Assembly: GCA_025363275.1 (NCBI GenBank)
Contig: JANYEE010000260.1
Coordinates: 21,599-85,598 of the forward strand
From: Burkholderiales bacterium
Lineage (GTDB): Bacteria; Pseudomonadota; Gammaproteobacteria; Burkholderiales; Burkholderiaceae_C
Length of the DNA stretch: 64,000 bases
Direction: 5' to 3'
Made by a program: the position numbers and the translations under genes. The notes beneath the pieces were generated by a model. It was given only the letters and a program-made list of their open reading frames with translations. It had not been told where the DNA came from and did no database searches. Positions 10,018-19,103 of this stretch are shown piece after piece (position 1 is the first letter of the stretch; each line of letters opens with the position of its first letter).

Positions 10018-12435
10018 ATGCGTCCTCTTCAAACATCAATTTCAATTTGCCTGATGGCATTACTCTCTGCTTGTGGCGGTGGTGGCGGAAATGCCAGCGC
10101 GCCAAATGGAACAACAGACGGAACCACTGGTAAGACGATTGCCACCCGCGTCTCAGTTGTCTTACAAAATGCATCGGGTGTTGCCGTCCAATCTGTTCCC
10201 GCGTCTGGCGGAGGACAGCTAGTTGCTACCTTGGTTGACTCAAATGGAGTAGCACTGGGTAGCCAAACACTCAAAATATCTGAAACGTCATCAAGTTTTT
10301 TATCTTTTCCAAACGGCTCTACTGTTACCACTGACGGCCGGGGTGTTGCTAGGGTCCAAGTTAACCGCAAATCTAGATTTGCGTTTGGAAACGGTGCAGT
10401 TACTCTTCAATTCGACGCGCCGACTTGCTCCACTTCTGCTGGCAACAACTGCTATGGTTCCAGTTTAGTAACAACTGATTTTCGTAGTAGCCCCCCAGCT
10501 TTGACTCTCAGTTTGTTAGACGCGGGTGTTCCTACCGACACCGTTTCTACTGCGGGCGTAACCGTCAAAGCAACTTTACTTTTTGAGGATGGGACTGCGG
10601 TTGGCAAGCAAACCATTGATTTTGCTGGAGATCTACTCAAGATCAATTTCGCTGATGGTGCCAATTCAGCACTTACAGATATCAATGGAACTGCGACTAA
10701 TAAGATAGCCAAAGCTAATGCATCGGCAAGTGGTGCCAGTCGTCTTAACGCTTCTGCAACGATCACAGGTACGGATAGCAATAACGTTCTGAGCACTACA
10801 GTCGTCACAGCAACGCCGTTAGACTTCAGTTTGGGGAAAGCTACCGGCGCAGCAGCGCTGACTCTGTCAAATTTGGATGTCGGAATTTCTAGTCTGCCTG
10901 CTTACGGTACTAGATCGATCACAGTGCAGGCTAACCTGGGAGGTGTCGTATCCCCTACACCAGTGAATGTTACTTTCTCTAGTAACTGCGGGCAAATATC
11001 GCCAAAAACGATTGCTTCCAATGCTGCAGGTATTGCCACTGTAAGTTTCTCCGCTACCGATGTGGTCGGCACTGCCCCTAGTACGCTCGGTTGCAGTGGA
11101 AAATCAGTGGAGATTTCGGCAAGCGCTGTTGGGGCGGATGTAGTACGAAAATCCTTGTCAGTGCTGGCGACTCCGGAAGGTAGCTTCGGTTTGGCTTTTA
11201 TAGTACCTGCGGATGCTACGAAGTCGCGGATTTATCTTGCAAATGCCGGTGGTCCCACGCAGACAACTATCCAGTTTCTGTTGACCAACGCGCAGGGAGA
11301 GGCTGTTCCATCGCGTGACATAAGGCTCACATTGAAGTCAACGAATACTGGAATTCCTAAGGCCACTTTTGGTTCTGCGGGAAACGTTGATCCGTTTGTA
11401 TTGACAACAGATTCGACAGGAAAAGTTTCTCTAGCTGTGTACTCAGGAACTGTTCCAACAAGCGTGATGATTAACGCTGCATTAGTCTCAAATACATCCA
11501 TTCAGACGGACTCGGCTGTCGTTGCTATAGCATCCGGTCGTCCCAGTCAGTCGAGTCTTAGTTTATCTCTAGGCAAATTTGCTATTCGTGGCTACGACTT
11601 TGATGGCGAGGAAACCACCGTTACATTGTCGATGGCGGATCGACAGGGAAATCCCGTGCCAGACGGAACTGCGATTAATTTCGTAACTGAGGGCGGATTG
11701 ATGGTTCCAGCAACCTGTGTAACTGGGGCGGTGCCAGGCGATTCTAGGTGCAGCGTTAAGATTCGTAGCCAGGGAGTCCGACCTGCTGATGGGCGAGTTT
11801 CCATCCTTGCTTATGCATCCGGAGAAGAGGATTTTGTTGATACAAACTTCAACAACGTCTACGATTGCGGTGAACCATTTACAGATTTGGGTACTGCTTT
11901 CCGGGCTAATTCTGCAACGAATAGCGGCGTGCCTGCCGGCGGCGCTTATGTTAGCGGAGCGTTTGTAGTACCGCGGAGCGCATCAGTGTCGGCCTGCGCG
12001 ACCGGAACAACACCTAGCCCAACAGCTGGTGATGGGGTTTGGGGCTCAGCGGATGTCAGACAACAAACAGTCATTGTTTTCTCTACCGACGATGTAAAAG
12101 CATCAGGTGCGTCGTGGGTGAGTGGGCCATCAACCCAATGGACCGGTAATGTCACTACGCAGTTGTCGGTTACTGTGTCTGATCTCAACAACAACAGTGT
12201 CCCAACCGGCTCCACAATCGCAGCCTCTGCGATTGACGCCACACCGAAGACACCGACGGATGGTGCAGCATTTGGTACCTGTACGTTGGTCGGGGTGTCA
12301 AACGATTCTGTTCCAAACAGTCTGGGGCCCTTGCAACTTGACGTTTCCTTGAAAGATTGCGTGTCCGGTGACCAAGTGAAGCTCACAGTGACGACGCCAT
12401 ACCTGACTAAATCTTTTGTGTTCACAGCTCCCTGA
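10018..12435 (+). CDS. Large putative lipoprotein with Ig-like (Big_1/invasin-type) repeats
   Basis: 805 aa; lipobox LLSACGGGGG; repeated TDSTGKVSLAVYSG/NAAGIATVSFSA-type Ig repeats; paired cysteines; DTNFNNVYDCGEPFTDLG acidic motif. Confidence 0.75.
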   Translation: MRPLQTSISICLMALLSACGGGGGNASAPNGTTDGTTGKTIATRVSVVLQNASGVAVQSVPASGGGQLVATLVDSNGVALGSQTLKISETSSSFLSFPNGSTVTTDGRGVARVQVNRKSRFAFGNGAVTLQFDAPTCSTSAGNNCYGSSLVTTDFRSSPPALTLSLLDAGVPTDTVSTAGVTVKATLLFEDGTAVGKQTIDFAGDLLKINFADGANSALTDINGTATNKIAKANASASGASRLNASATITGTDSNNVLSTTVVTATPLDFSLGKATGAAALTLSNLDVGISSLPAYGTRSITVQANLGGVVSPTPVNVTFSSNCGQISPKTIASNAAGIATVSFSATDVVGTAPSTLGCSGKSVEISASAVGADVVRKSLSVLATPEGSFGLAFIVPADATKSRIYLANAGGPTQTTIQFLLTNAQGEAVPSRDIRLTLKSTNTGIPKATFGSAGNVDPFVLTTDSTGKVSLAVYSGTVPTSVMINAALVSNTSIQTDSAVVAIASGRPSQSSLSLSLGKFAIRGYDFDGEETTVTLSMADRQGNPVPDGTAINFVTEGGLMVPATCVTGAVPGDSRCSVKIRSQGVRPADGRVSILAYASGEEDFVDTNFNNVYDCGEPFTDLGTAFRANSATNSGVPAGGAYVSGAFVVPRSASVSACATGTTPSPTAGDGVWGSADVRQQTVIVFSTDDVKASGASWVSGPSTQWTGNVTTQLSVTVSDLNNNSVPTGSTIAASAIDATPKTPTDGAAFGTCTLVGVSNDSVPNSLGPLQLDVSLKDCVSGDQVKLTVTTPYLTKSFVFTAP

Positions 12436-12454
12436 CCAATTTACCTGAGTTATT

Positions 12455-12979
12455 TTGATTGGTCTAATCGGCCTCCCGGGTTCTGGCAAATCCACTGTCG
12501 GTCGTCAATTGGCTCGTCGGCTTCAACTCCCCTTTTATGACTCCGACCGAGTCATAGAAGAGCGGTTGGGGTGCTCTATCAGAGACTTCTTCGCCCTTGA
12601 GGGCGAAGAGCGTTTTCGGGACGTAGAGACGTCCGTTATAGACGAGCTCACTCAGATTCCAAATGCTGTGCTCTCTACTGGGGGCGGGGCGGTACTTCAA
12701 TCCATGAACCGGAGTAATTTGCGTTCACGCGGGCATGTGATTTATTTGAAATCTGCGCCGGAGGAATTAGCCCGTAGGCTCAAACACGATATCCATCGCC
12801 CCTTGCTACAAGTCGATGATCCATTGAAGCGAATGCGTGACTTGTTTGCTGTGCGTGATCCGCTCTACCGCGAGACAGCGCACTTCATCATCGAAACTGG
12901 GCGACCGTCGGTTGCCACACTGGTCAATATGATTGTGATGCAATTGGAGTTGGCAGGCGTTGTTACGGCCCAGCCTTAG
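12455..12979 (+). CDS. aroK: Shikimate kinase
   Basis: [22 protein letters not shown] Walker [21 protein letters not shown]. Confidence 0.96.
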   Translation: MIGLIGLPGSGKSTVGRQLARRLQLPFYDSDRVIEERLGCSIRDFFALEGEERFRDVETSVIDELTQIPNAVLSTGGGAVLQSMNRSNLRSRGHVIYLKSAPEELARRLKHDIHRPLLQVDDPLKRMRDLFAVRDPLYRETAHFIIETGRPSVATLVNMIVMQLELAGVVTAQP

Positions 12980-13008
12980 CCCAAGCGCATCCCATAAACT
13001 CCGGGGTT

Positions 13009-14118
13009 ATGCAATCCACTTTTCCCCCACAACGCGTCGATATTGACCTCGGTGACCGCAGCTATCCGATATGGGTGGGTACGGCACTGATCGACAACCC
13101 AGAAATATTGGCAGGTATCCCGAAGGGCAGCGCTGCCATGGTGGTTACCAATGCGACTGTGCAACCACTCTACGCACAAGAGCTATTGCACTGCCTGCGT
13201 GGACTTTACCGCCAAGTGCATTTGGTAACGCTGCCCGATGGTGAAGAGTTCAAGACTTGGCAAACTCTCAATCTCATTTTTGACGCGCTACTAACAAAGC
13301 AGTGCGATCGCAAAACGGTGCTGTTTGCCCTGGGTGGTGGGGTTGTGGGTGATATGACTGGGTTCGCAGCAGCCAGCTACATGCGCGGTGTGCCCTTTGT
13401 GCAGGTTCCAACCACGCTGCTGTCGCAAGTAGATTCTTCCGTTGGAGGTAAGACCGGTATTAATCATCCCCTGGGCAAAAATATGGTTGGCGCTTTCTAC
13501 CAGCCCCATCTGGTGCTGTGCGACTTGAAGACGCTGAGCACTTTACCGTCCCGTGAACTAAGCGCTGGTCTGGCTGAAGTCATCAAATATGGGCCGATTG
13601 CTGATCTTGCATTCCTGGGTTGGATCGAGGCCAATATCGATGCTTTGATAAAACGTGACGTCACTACATTGACCCACGCGGTGAAGCGGAGTTGTGAAAT
13701 CAAAGCCTGGGTTGTGAGTCAGGACGAACGGGAGTCAGGCGTACGGGCCATTCTCAATTTCGGTCACACCTTTGGCCACGCGATTGAAGCCGGTATGGGC
13801 TACGGCAACTGGCTGCATGGCGAAGCGGTGGGCTGCGGCATGGTGATGGCTGCACGTTTGTCTTTAGCTCTGGGCATGATGGACGCGGCTTATCTAGAGC
13901 GTCTTACCCGTCTGATCGCCAAGGCGGGTTTGCCTGTCATCGCTCCGATTCTGGACAAAGACGACAACGCAGGCCGCTATCTGGAATTAATGCGGGTTGA
14001 CAAAAAAGCCGAGGCTGGCGAAATCCGTTTTGTCGTGATCGATGGCAAAGGCAATGCGACCCTTCAAACGGCGCCGGATGCGCTAGTGCGCCAAGTCATC
14101 GCTGAGAGTTGTGTTTGA
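13009..14118 (+). CDS. aroB: 3-dehydroquinate synthase
   Basis: [45 protein letters not shown] motif. Confidence 0.97.
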   Translation: MQSTFPPQRVDIDLGDRSYPIWVGTALIDNPEILAGIPKGSAAMVVTNATVQPLYAQELLHCLRGLYRQVHLVTLPDGEEFKTWQTLNLIFDALLTKQCDRKTVLFALGGGVVGDMTGFAAASYMRGVPFVQVPTTLLSQVDSSVGGKTGINHPLGKNMVGAFYQPHLVLCDLKTLSTLPSRELSAGLAEVIKYGPIADLAFLGWIEANIDALIKRDVTTLTHAVKRSCEIKAWVVSQDERESGVRAILNFGHTFGHAIEAGMGYGNWLHGEAVGCGMVMAARLSLALGMMDAAYLERLTRLIAKAGLPVIAPILDKDDNAGRYLELMRVDKKAEAGEIRFVVIDGKGNATLQTAPDALVRQVIAESCV

Positions 14119-14180
14119 TTTGCTATCAATTAAATAGCTGATTACGCAATTTCTACCTGGGCCACAGCCCCTTTTGATGC
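14119..14180 (+). repeat. Dispersed intergenic repeat, family 1, copy A
   Basis: tttgctatcaattaaatagctg...acctgggccacagccccttttgatgc; matches the reverse complement of the copy at 42223-42291. Confidence 0.6.
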
Positions 14181-15352
14181 CTATGTTGCTTGCTCCTTAT
14201 GCCTGTACCACCGACCAGTCGCGCGGCCGCCGAATCCCCGAACCCGATGCACCTACCCGCACGCCTTACCAGCGCGATCGAGATCGCATCGTGCATTCCA
14301 CCGCGTTTCGCAGGCTGGTGTACAAGACCCAAGTTTTTCTCAACCACGAAGGCGACCTGTTTCGTACGCGGCTGACGCATTCCCTGGAAGTGGCCCAACT
14401 CGGCCGTTCCATCGCGCGCTCTTTGCGTCTGGATGAAGATTTGGTGGAAGCTATCGCCCTGGCACATGACCTGGGGCACACTCCGTTCGGCCATGCCGGA
14501 CAAGACGCTCTCAACGATTGCATGCAGGCGTTTGGTGGCTTTGAGCACAACCTACAAAGTCTGCGCGTGGTGGACCAACTCGAAGAGCGCTACCCCCACT
14601 ACGACGGTCTCAATCTTACGTTTGAGACCCGCGAAGGTATCTTGAAGCACTGCTCAGAAACCCATGCGCGAGAGCTGGAGGTGCAAGAACCAGGAGGGGT
14701 AGGGCGCCGCTTCCTGGACCACGCACGGCCCAGCCTGGAAGCGCAACTCTGCAATCTGGCGGATGAGATCGCCTATAACGCCCACGATGTTGACGACGGC
14801 CTACGGTCTGGCCTGATTACTTGGGAGCAACTGCAGGCGGTTCCCTTGTTCTCGCGTTTTCTGAACATCGCTGTGGCTGAGTTTCCCGAGTTGGCTCGAC
14901 CGCAAAACCAGCGACGCTGGATATACGATGTCATCCGCCGCATGCTGAGCGCACAGGTATACGACGTGATCGAAACTAGCAGCGCGGCCATCGTGGTCGC
15001 AACTCCACAGTGTGTGGATGACGTACGCCGCACCGCGCCGCTGATTCGTTTCAGTGACAGCATGCGCCATGACTCATCGGTTTTGAAACGTTTTTTATTC
15101 CAAAACCTGTACCGCCACCCTCAGGTCATACAGACTACCGGACAGGCCAAGCAGGTGATTGCCGACCTCTTCAAAGCCTACATGGGTGTACCGTCTGAAT
15201 TGCCTGCAGCTTTCACCGCGCGCACCTTCAATGGCCTCACGGTCGATACTACCAAGCTTGCGCGTGTGGTGGCCGACTACATTGCCGGCATGACTGATCG
15301 CTTCGCGTCCCGCGAGCACGAGCGGCTCACGGGCCAGCGATTGCTGGCTTAG
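14177..15352 (+). CDS. dgt: Deoxyguanosinetriphosphate triphosphohydrolase-like protein (HD domain)
   Basis: HSTAFRRLVYKTQVF, THSLEVAQLGR, HDLGHTPFGHAG HD motifs; start codon uncertain (TTG 14174, ATG 14177 or ATG 14183). Confidence 0.93.
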   Translation: MPMLLAPYACTTDQSRGRRIPEPDAPTRTPYQRDRDRIVHSTAFRRLVYKTQVFLNHEGDLFRTRLTHSLEVAQLGRSIARSLRLDEDLVEAIALAHDLGHTPFGHAGQDALNDCMQAFGGFEHNLQSLRVVDQLEERYPHYDGLNLTFETREGILKHCSETHARELEVQEPGGVGRRFLDHARPSLEAQLCNLADEIAYNAHDVDDGLRSGLITWEQLQAVPLFSRFLNIAVAEFPELARPQNQRRWIYDVIRRMLSAQVYDVIETSSAAIVVATPQCVDDVRRTAPLIRFSDSMRHDSSVLKRFLFQNLYRHPQVIQTTGQAKQVIADLFKAYMGVPSELPAAFTARTFNGLTVDTTKLARVVADYIAGMTDRFASREHERLTGQRLLA

Positions 15353-15406
15353 TGGCACTTGAGATCGATAAAATCAGGCCATCAAAAACTGACGTGCCCT
15401 ACTACC

Positions 15407-16066
15407 GTGAGCTTCCTCAATCAACTCAAATTACAAGCCCATGCGTTGCAAACCCAAAAGGTGCACAACGCGGACGAGATCGTTGTCAATGCCCAGGCTA
15501 CTGAGCTGGCCTGCAAGACCGTGTGGCATTACCTCAATGAGCTATGCAAGCACCTCAACGTGCTGGCCCCTGCCGCGCCCGAATTTGCGCTGGACAAGAA
15601 CGCTGTTTGGCCTCCGATGAAGCTGGTGGACTTCCGGCTGGATGCGCGCAAAAAAATGCTGCGTGACCAGGAGGTGGTCGATACAATTTCTGTCGGCTGG
15701 CACATCTTGCCTTTGCACGGAGAGCCCCGCTTGGCCACGGTCGACGTGGACTTTGTGCCAGAGCTGGAGCGGGTGATGAAAAACCTGTCGGTCGGTGGCG
15801 TGAAGTTTGAGCGCAAGGACGTGGTGCAGCCAGACAAAAAGCCCAAACGCCTTATCCGCTTTGAATGCATGACCCAGGCTCGCGGTTTTGTGACCATCAC
15901 CGCGGACCACGACAACGCCCAGCTTAACTTCCGCCTAGCCAATACCTCAGGCTTTGGAGTCAAGAATGTGACCTGGCCCGCAGAGCGGATGCAATCCGAG
16001 TTCTTGGATGAATTGGCCAAACTCATCGTGGCCCAACCCAACCGCTTTGTTGTCGAACCCGCGTGA
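15407..16066 (+). CDS. Conserved hypothetical protein
   Basis: ORF 15359..16066 with likely GTG start at 15407 (VSFLNQLKLQAHALQTQ); 4-bp overlap with next CDS. Confidence 0.7.
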   Translation: MSFLNQLKLQAHALQTQKVHNADEIVVNAQATELACKTVWHYLNELCKHLNVLAPAAPEFALDKNAVWPPMKLVDFRLDARKKMLRDQEVVDTISVGWHILPLHGEPRLATVDVDFVPELERVMKNLSVGGVKFERKDVVQPDKKPKRLIRFECMTQARGFVTITADHDNAQLNFRLANTSGFGVKNVTWPAERMQSEFLDELAKLIVAQPNRFVVEPA

Positions 16067-16656
16067 TGGATGACGCTGCGGTTGTTACGTTCACGGTCCA
16101 ATGGCTGGAGCGGGCGGTCATCGGTTTGAACCTATGCCCCTTCGCCAAAGGCGTGCATGTCAAGGGCCAGATCCATTACGTGGTCACCACCGCCAGCACC
16201 CATGCCGATCTGCTTGAATCTCTCAAAAATGAGCTCAATGGGCTGCAGGCCCAGGAATCTATTGCCCGGGACACTACACTTTTAATAGCGCCCGTGGCGT
16301 TCCCGGATTTTCTGGACTTTCATGATTTCCTGCCTGACTGCGATCGGCTGCTGCGCCGCATGAAGCTTAATGGCGTTTTTCAGATTGCCAGCTTCCATCC
16401 GCAGTTCCAGTTTGCCGATACGGCGCCTGAGGACATCGCCAATTACACCAACCGCGCTCCGTTTCCCATCCTGCACCTTCTGCGTGAAGAAAGCATTGAC
16501 CGGGCTGTAGAGGCTTTTCCCGAGCCCGATGCTATTTTCGAGAAGAATATGCAAACGCTGCGAGACCTGGGTATCGACGGCTGGAACGCACTGGGCGTGC
16601 AAGCCCCAACGGGCGTGGGTGACATGCTCCCGCATGGCGAGAAGAAGGTTCTATGA
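16063..16656 (+). CDS. DUF1415 family protein
   Basis: TVQWLERAVIGLNLCPFAK motif typical of DUF1415. Confidence 0.85.
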   Translation: MMDDAAVVTFTVQWLERAVIGLNLCPFAKGVHVKGQIHYVVTTASTHADLLESLKNELNGLQAQESIARDTTLLIAPVAFPDFLDFHDFLPDCDRLLRRMKLNGVFQIASFHPQFQFADTAPEDIANYTNRAPFPILHLLREESIDRAVEAFPEPDAIFEKNMQTLRDLGIDGWNALGVQAPTGVGDMLPHGEKKVL

Positions 16657-17561
16657 AATCACCGACGGGCAAAGCGCCCAAACCTGGCCTACAAGTATCG
16701 CCCTTAGCCGATGAAATCCGCCCTGGCCAATCGCTGGAGCTGCTCAAAGAGCTGCACATCCTCACCCGCGAAGGCAAGCTCAACCAGGACTCCCGGCGCA
16801 AACTTAAGCAGGTCTACCATCTGGTGCAATTCATAGAAAAGCTGCTCAATGAGTTGCCCGCGCCAGCCAGCGGCACATTGACTTTGGCCGACCACGGCGC
16901 CGGTAAGTCCTATCTCGGTTTCATCCTTTACGATTTGTATTTCAAAGCGTTACAGCACAGCCATATCTACGGCGTGGAAACGCGCGCCGAGCTCGTCACC
17001 AAATCGCGCGAACTGGCCAAGCACCTGGGCTTCGAGCGCATGTCGTTCTTGAACCTGAGCGTCGCCGATTCAGCCGACTCCAAGGCCATGCCTGCGCAGG
17101 TGGATGTGATCACCGCATTGCACGCCTGTGACACGGCCACCGACGACGCCATTGCCTTTGGCTTGCAAAAAGGTGCTCAGGCTATGGTGTTAGTGCCCTG
17201 CTGCCAGGCCGAAATTGCCCGTAGCCTCAACGCCAACAAGGCTCTGTCTTTGGGCCGCACACCGCTGGCCGAACTGTGGCGTCATCCGTTGCATACCCGT
17301 GAGGTGGGTAGCCAGCTCACCAACGTATTGCGCTGCCTGTACCTGGAGGCCTGGGGCTACCACGTGACGGTAACTGAGCTGGTGGGCTGGGAGCACAGCA
17401 TGAAAAACGAGCTGATTCTGGCCCGCCACACTGGCCGCCAGTCCAGTCAACCCAAGCGGGCCGCGGCCCAGCGCTTGCGGGCTTTGTTACAAGAATTTGG
17501 CTTGTCGGAGCTGCTTAACACGCGCTTTACCTTGCCACATGACAACGAAACCTTAGACTGA
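16653..17561 (+). CDS. SAM-dependent methyltransferase
   Basis: LADHGAGKSYLGFILYDLY SAM-binding-like, ALHACDTATDDAIAFGL, VLVPCCQAE. Confidence 0.8.
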   Translation: MKSPTGKAPKPGLQVSPLADEIRPGQSLELLKELHILTREGKLNQDSRRKLKQVYHLVQFIEKLLNELPAPASGTLTLADHGAGKSYLGFILYDLYFKALQHSHIYGVETRAELVTKSRELAKHLGFERMSFLNLSVADSADSKAMPAQVDVITALHACDTATDDAIAFGLQKGAQAMVLVPCCQAEIARSLNANKALSLGRTPLAELWRHPLHTREVGSQLTNVLRCLYLEAWGYHVTVTELVGWEHSMKNELILARHTGRQSSQPKRAAAQRLRALLQEFGLSELLNTRFTLPHDNETLD

Positions 17562-17611
17562 TACGTTTAAGAGGCAGGGGTTAGCATGCCCACAAATTTA
17601 TGGAGTTAGCA

Positions 17612-18094
17612 ATGCAACGATTTTTGAGTTTGACTCTGTCTGCGGCTTTGGTTGCCACATTGGCCGCCTGCGCCAGCAGCAACCCCGACGTGATTTCACG
17701 CAGCGACGCACAGCGCATGTCTCTGGTCCAGGACGGTACGGTGCTCACGGTTCGCCCTGTCGTCGTTGACGGCAGCCAGTCCGGCGTGGGTGCAGCTGTT
17801 GGCGGCGTAGTGGGCGCCATTGGCGGCTATGGTGGCAGCGGTGTGAACCGAGAAGCACAAGTGCTAGGCGTCCTTGCGGGTGTAGCCGGTGCCGCGGCGG
17901 GCAACGCCATTGAGCGCATGAGTACCAAGGAAGATGCGCTGGAAATTTTGGTGCAACTTAAATCCGGTGATCGCCGCGCGATTGTTCAAGCCAAGGGCAC
18001 TGAAAACTTCAATCCAGGTGACCCCGTCATCATCGTGACTACCGGTGGCAAGGTGCGTGTTTCCAAAGCGCCTCCTATCATCCGGGCGCAATAA
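17612..18094 (+). CDS. Glycine-zipper 2TM outer membrane lipoprotein (SlyB-like)
   Basis: Lipobox LAACASSN; glycine-zipper GVGAAVGGVVGAIGGYGGSGVNREAQVLGVLAGVAGAAAGNAIE. Confidence 0.85.
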   Translation: MQRFLSLTLSAALVATLAACASSNPDVISRSDAQRMSLVQDGTVLTVRPVVVDGSQSGVGAAVGGVVGAIGGYGGSGVNREAQVLGVLAGVAGAAAGNAIERMSTKEDALEILVQLKSGDRRAIVQAKGTENFNPGDPVIIVTTGGKVRVSKAPPIIRAQ

Positions 18095-18110
18095 CTAGCT
18101 CCCAGCGTCT

Positions 18111-18140
18111 AAAAGCCGGTACCGCGAGGCTCCGGCTTTT
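18111..18140 (+). terminator. Rho-independent terminator of the SlyB-like gene
   Basis: aaaagccgg taccgcgaggct ccggctttt: perfect 9-bp stem ending in TTTT, 17 bp after the stop codon. Confidence 0.75.
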
Positions 18141-18160
18141 CTACTGCCCTTAAGGGGTAG

Positions 18161-18198
18161 TAATGGGGGTCGGTAATGGGGGTCGGATTCCAATTAAG
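18161..18198 (+). repeat. Candidate left-end recognition repeat of the RAYT element (13-bp tandem duplication plus ATTCCAATTAAG)
   Basis: TAATGGGGGTCGG repeated exactly twice, then ATTCCAATTAAG; similar motif GGGATTTGACCCCAATTAA on the right flank. Confidence 0.55.
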
Positions 18199-18227
18199 AT
18201 GTGACTTTATTATGTTTTGGCACGCCC

Positions 18228-18929
18228 ATGGCCCGACAACCCCGCCTCTCCCTGGCCGGTTACCCACATCACATCATCCAGCGCGGCAACAACCGGCAGG
18301 TGATTTTTATGGACGTGGCTGATCGCCAGTTTTTTTTGGATCTGCTGGAAGCGCATTCCAGGCAATTCGGTGTTGCCATCCATAGTTACGTGCTTATGGA
18401 TAACCATGTGCATTTGCTGGCAACGCCGGGCACGGCTGAGGCGCTGCCGGGCATGATGCAAGCGGTGGGGCGTCGTTACGTGCGTTACTTCAACGATCGC
18501 CACGGCCGAACGGGCACGCTCTGGGACGGACGCTACAAATCCACGCTGGTGCAGTCCGAGTCCTATTTACTAACGTGTATGGCCTACCTGGATTTGAACC
18601 CGGTACGCGCTGGCCTGGTTGCACAGCCGTCCGATTACGCATGGTCCAGTCATGGCCATTACACCGGCCAGCGCACCGACAAGCTCATCACACCACATCC
18701 TTTGGCTTGGGAGCTAGGCAATACTCCGTTTGCCCGCGAGGCCGCCTACGCCAGCTTGGTGCAGGGTGGCTTGGTGCGCAGCGAGCAGACTGCCATTACC
18801 GACTCGGCACTGTACGGCTGGGCTTTGGGTGATCCAGAGTTTGTCGCAAATCTGCAAAAGAAAACGCCACGCCGCTTGGTCAAGGGACAGGCAGGGCGAC
18901 CCAAAAGTACCCTGAAAATTAGAGAATAG
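18228..18929 (+). mobile_element. REP-associated tyrosine (Y1, IS200-like) transposase, RAYT
   Basis: MARQPRLSLAGYPHHIIQRGNNRQVIF, YVLMDNHVHLLATP (HUH), RYVRYFNDRHGRTGTLWDGRYKSTLV, MAYLDLNPVRAGLV. Confidence 0.92.
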
Positions 18930-19015
18930 TATCCCTGGCCCTTGTATTTATTACCTTCGGTGCTATGTATTTTGATGTGTCCCTAAATAAAATTATTGAT
19001 GAATTGATCTTATGT

Positions 19016-19047
19016 AATAGGGATTTGACCCCAATTAAAGTAATTGG
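19016..19047 (+). repeat. Candidate right-end recognition repeat of the RAYT element
   Basis: AATAGGGATTTGACCCCAATTAAAGTAATTGG; contains inverted repeat CCAATTA-AAG-TAATTGG (19031-19047). Confidence 0.45.
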
Positions 19048-19103
19048 CAAGCTTGTTGCATTGCAGTATTCTCTCGTTCCAATGCAATTTTCAGGAGAGC
19101 GCC

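Noticed and set aside
19025-19053. TTGACC at the RAYT right end as a -35 box for gltB
   Set aside because: At 17-bp spacing the candidate -10 is CAAGCT, too poor to claim a promoter.
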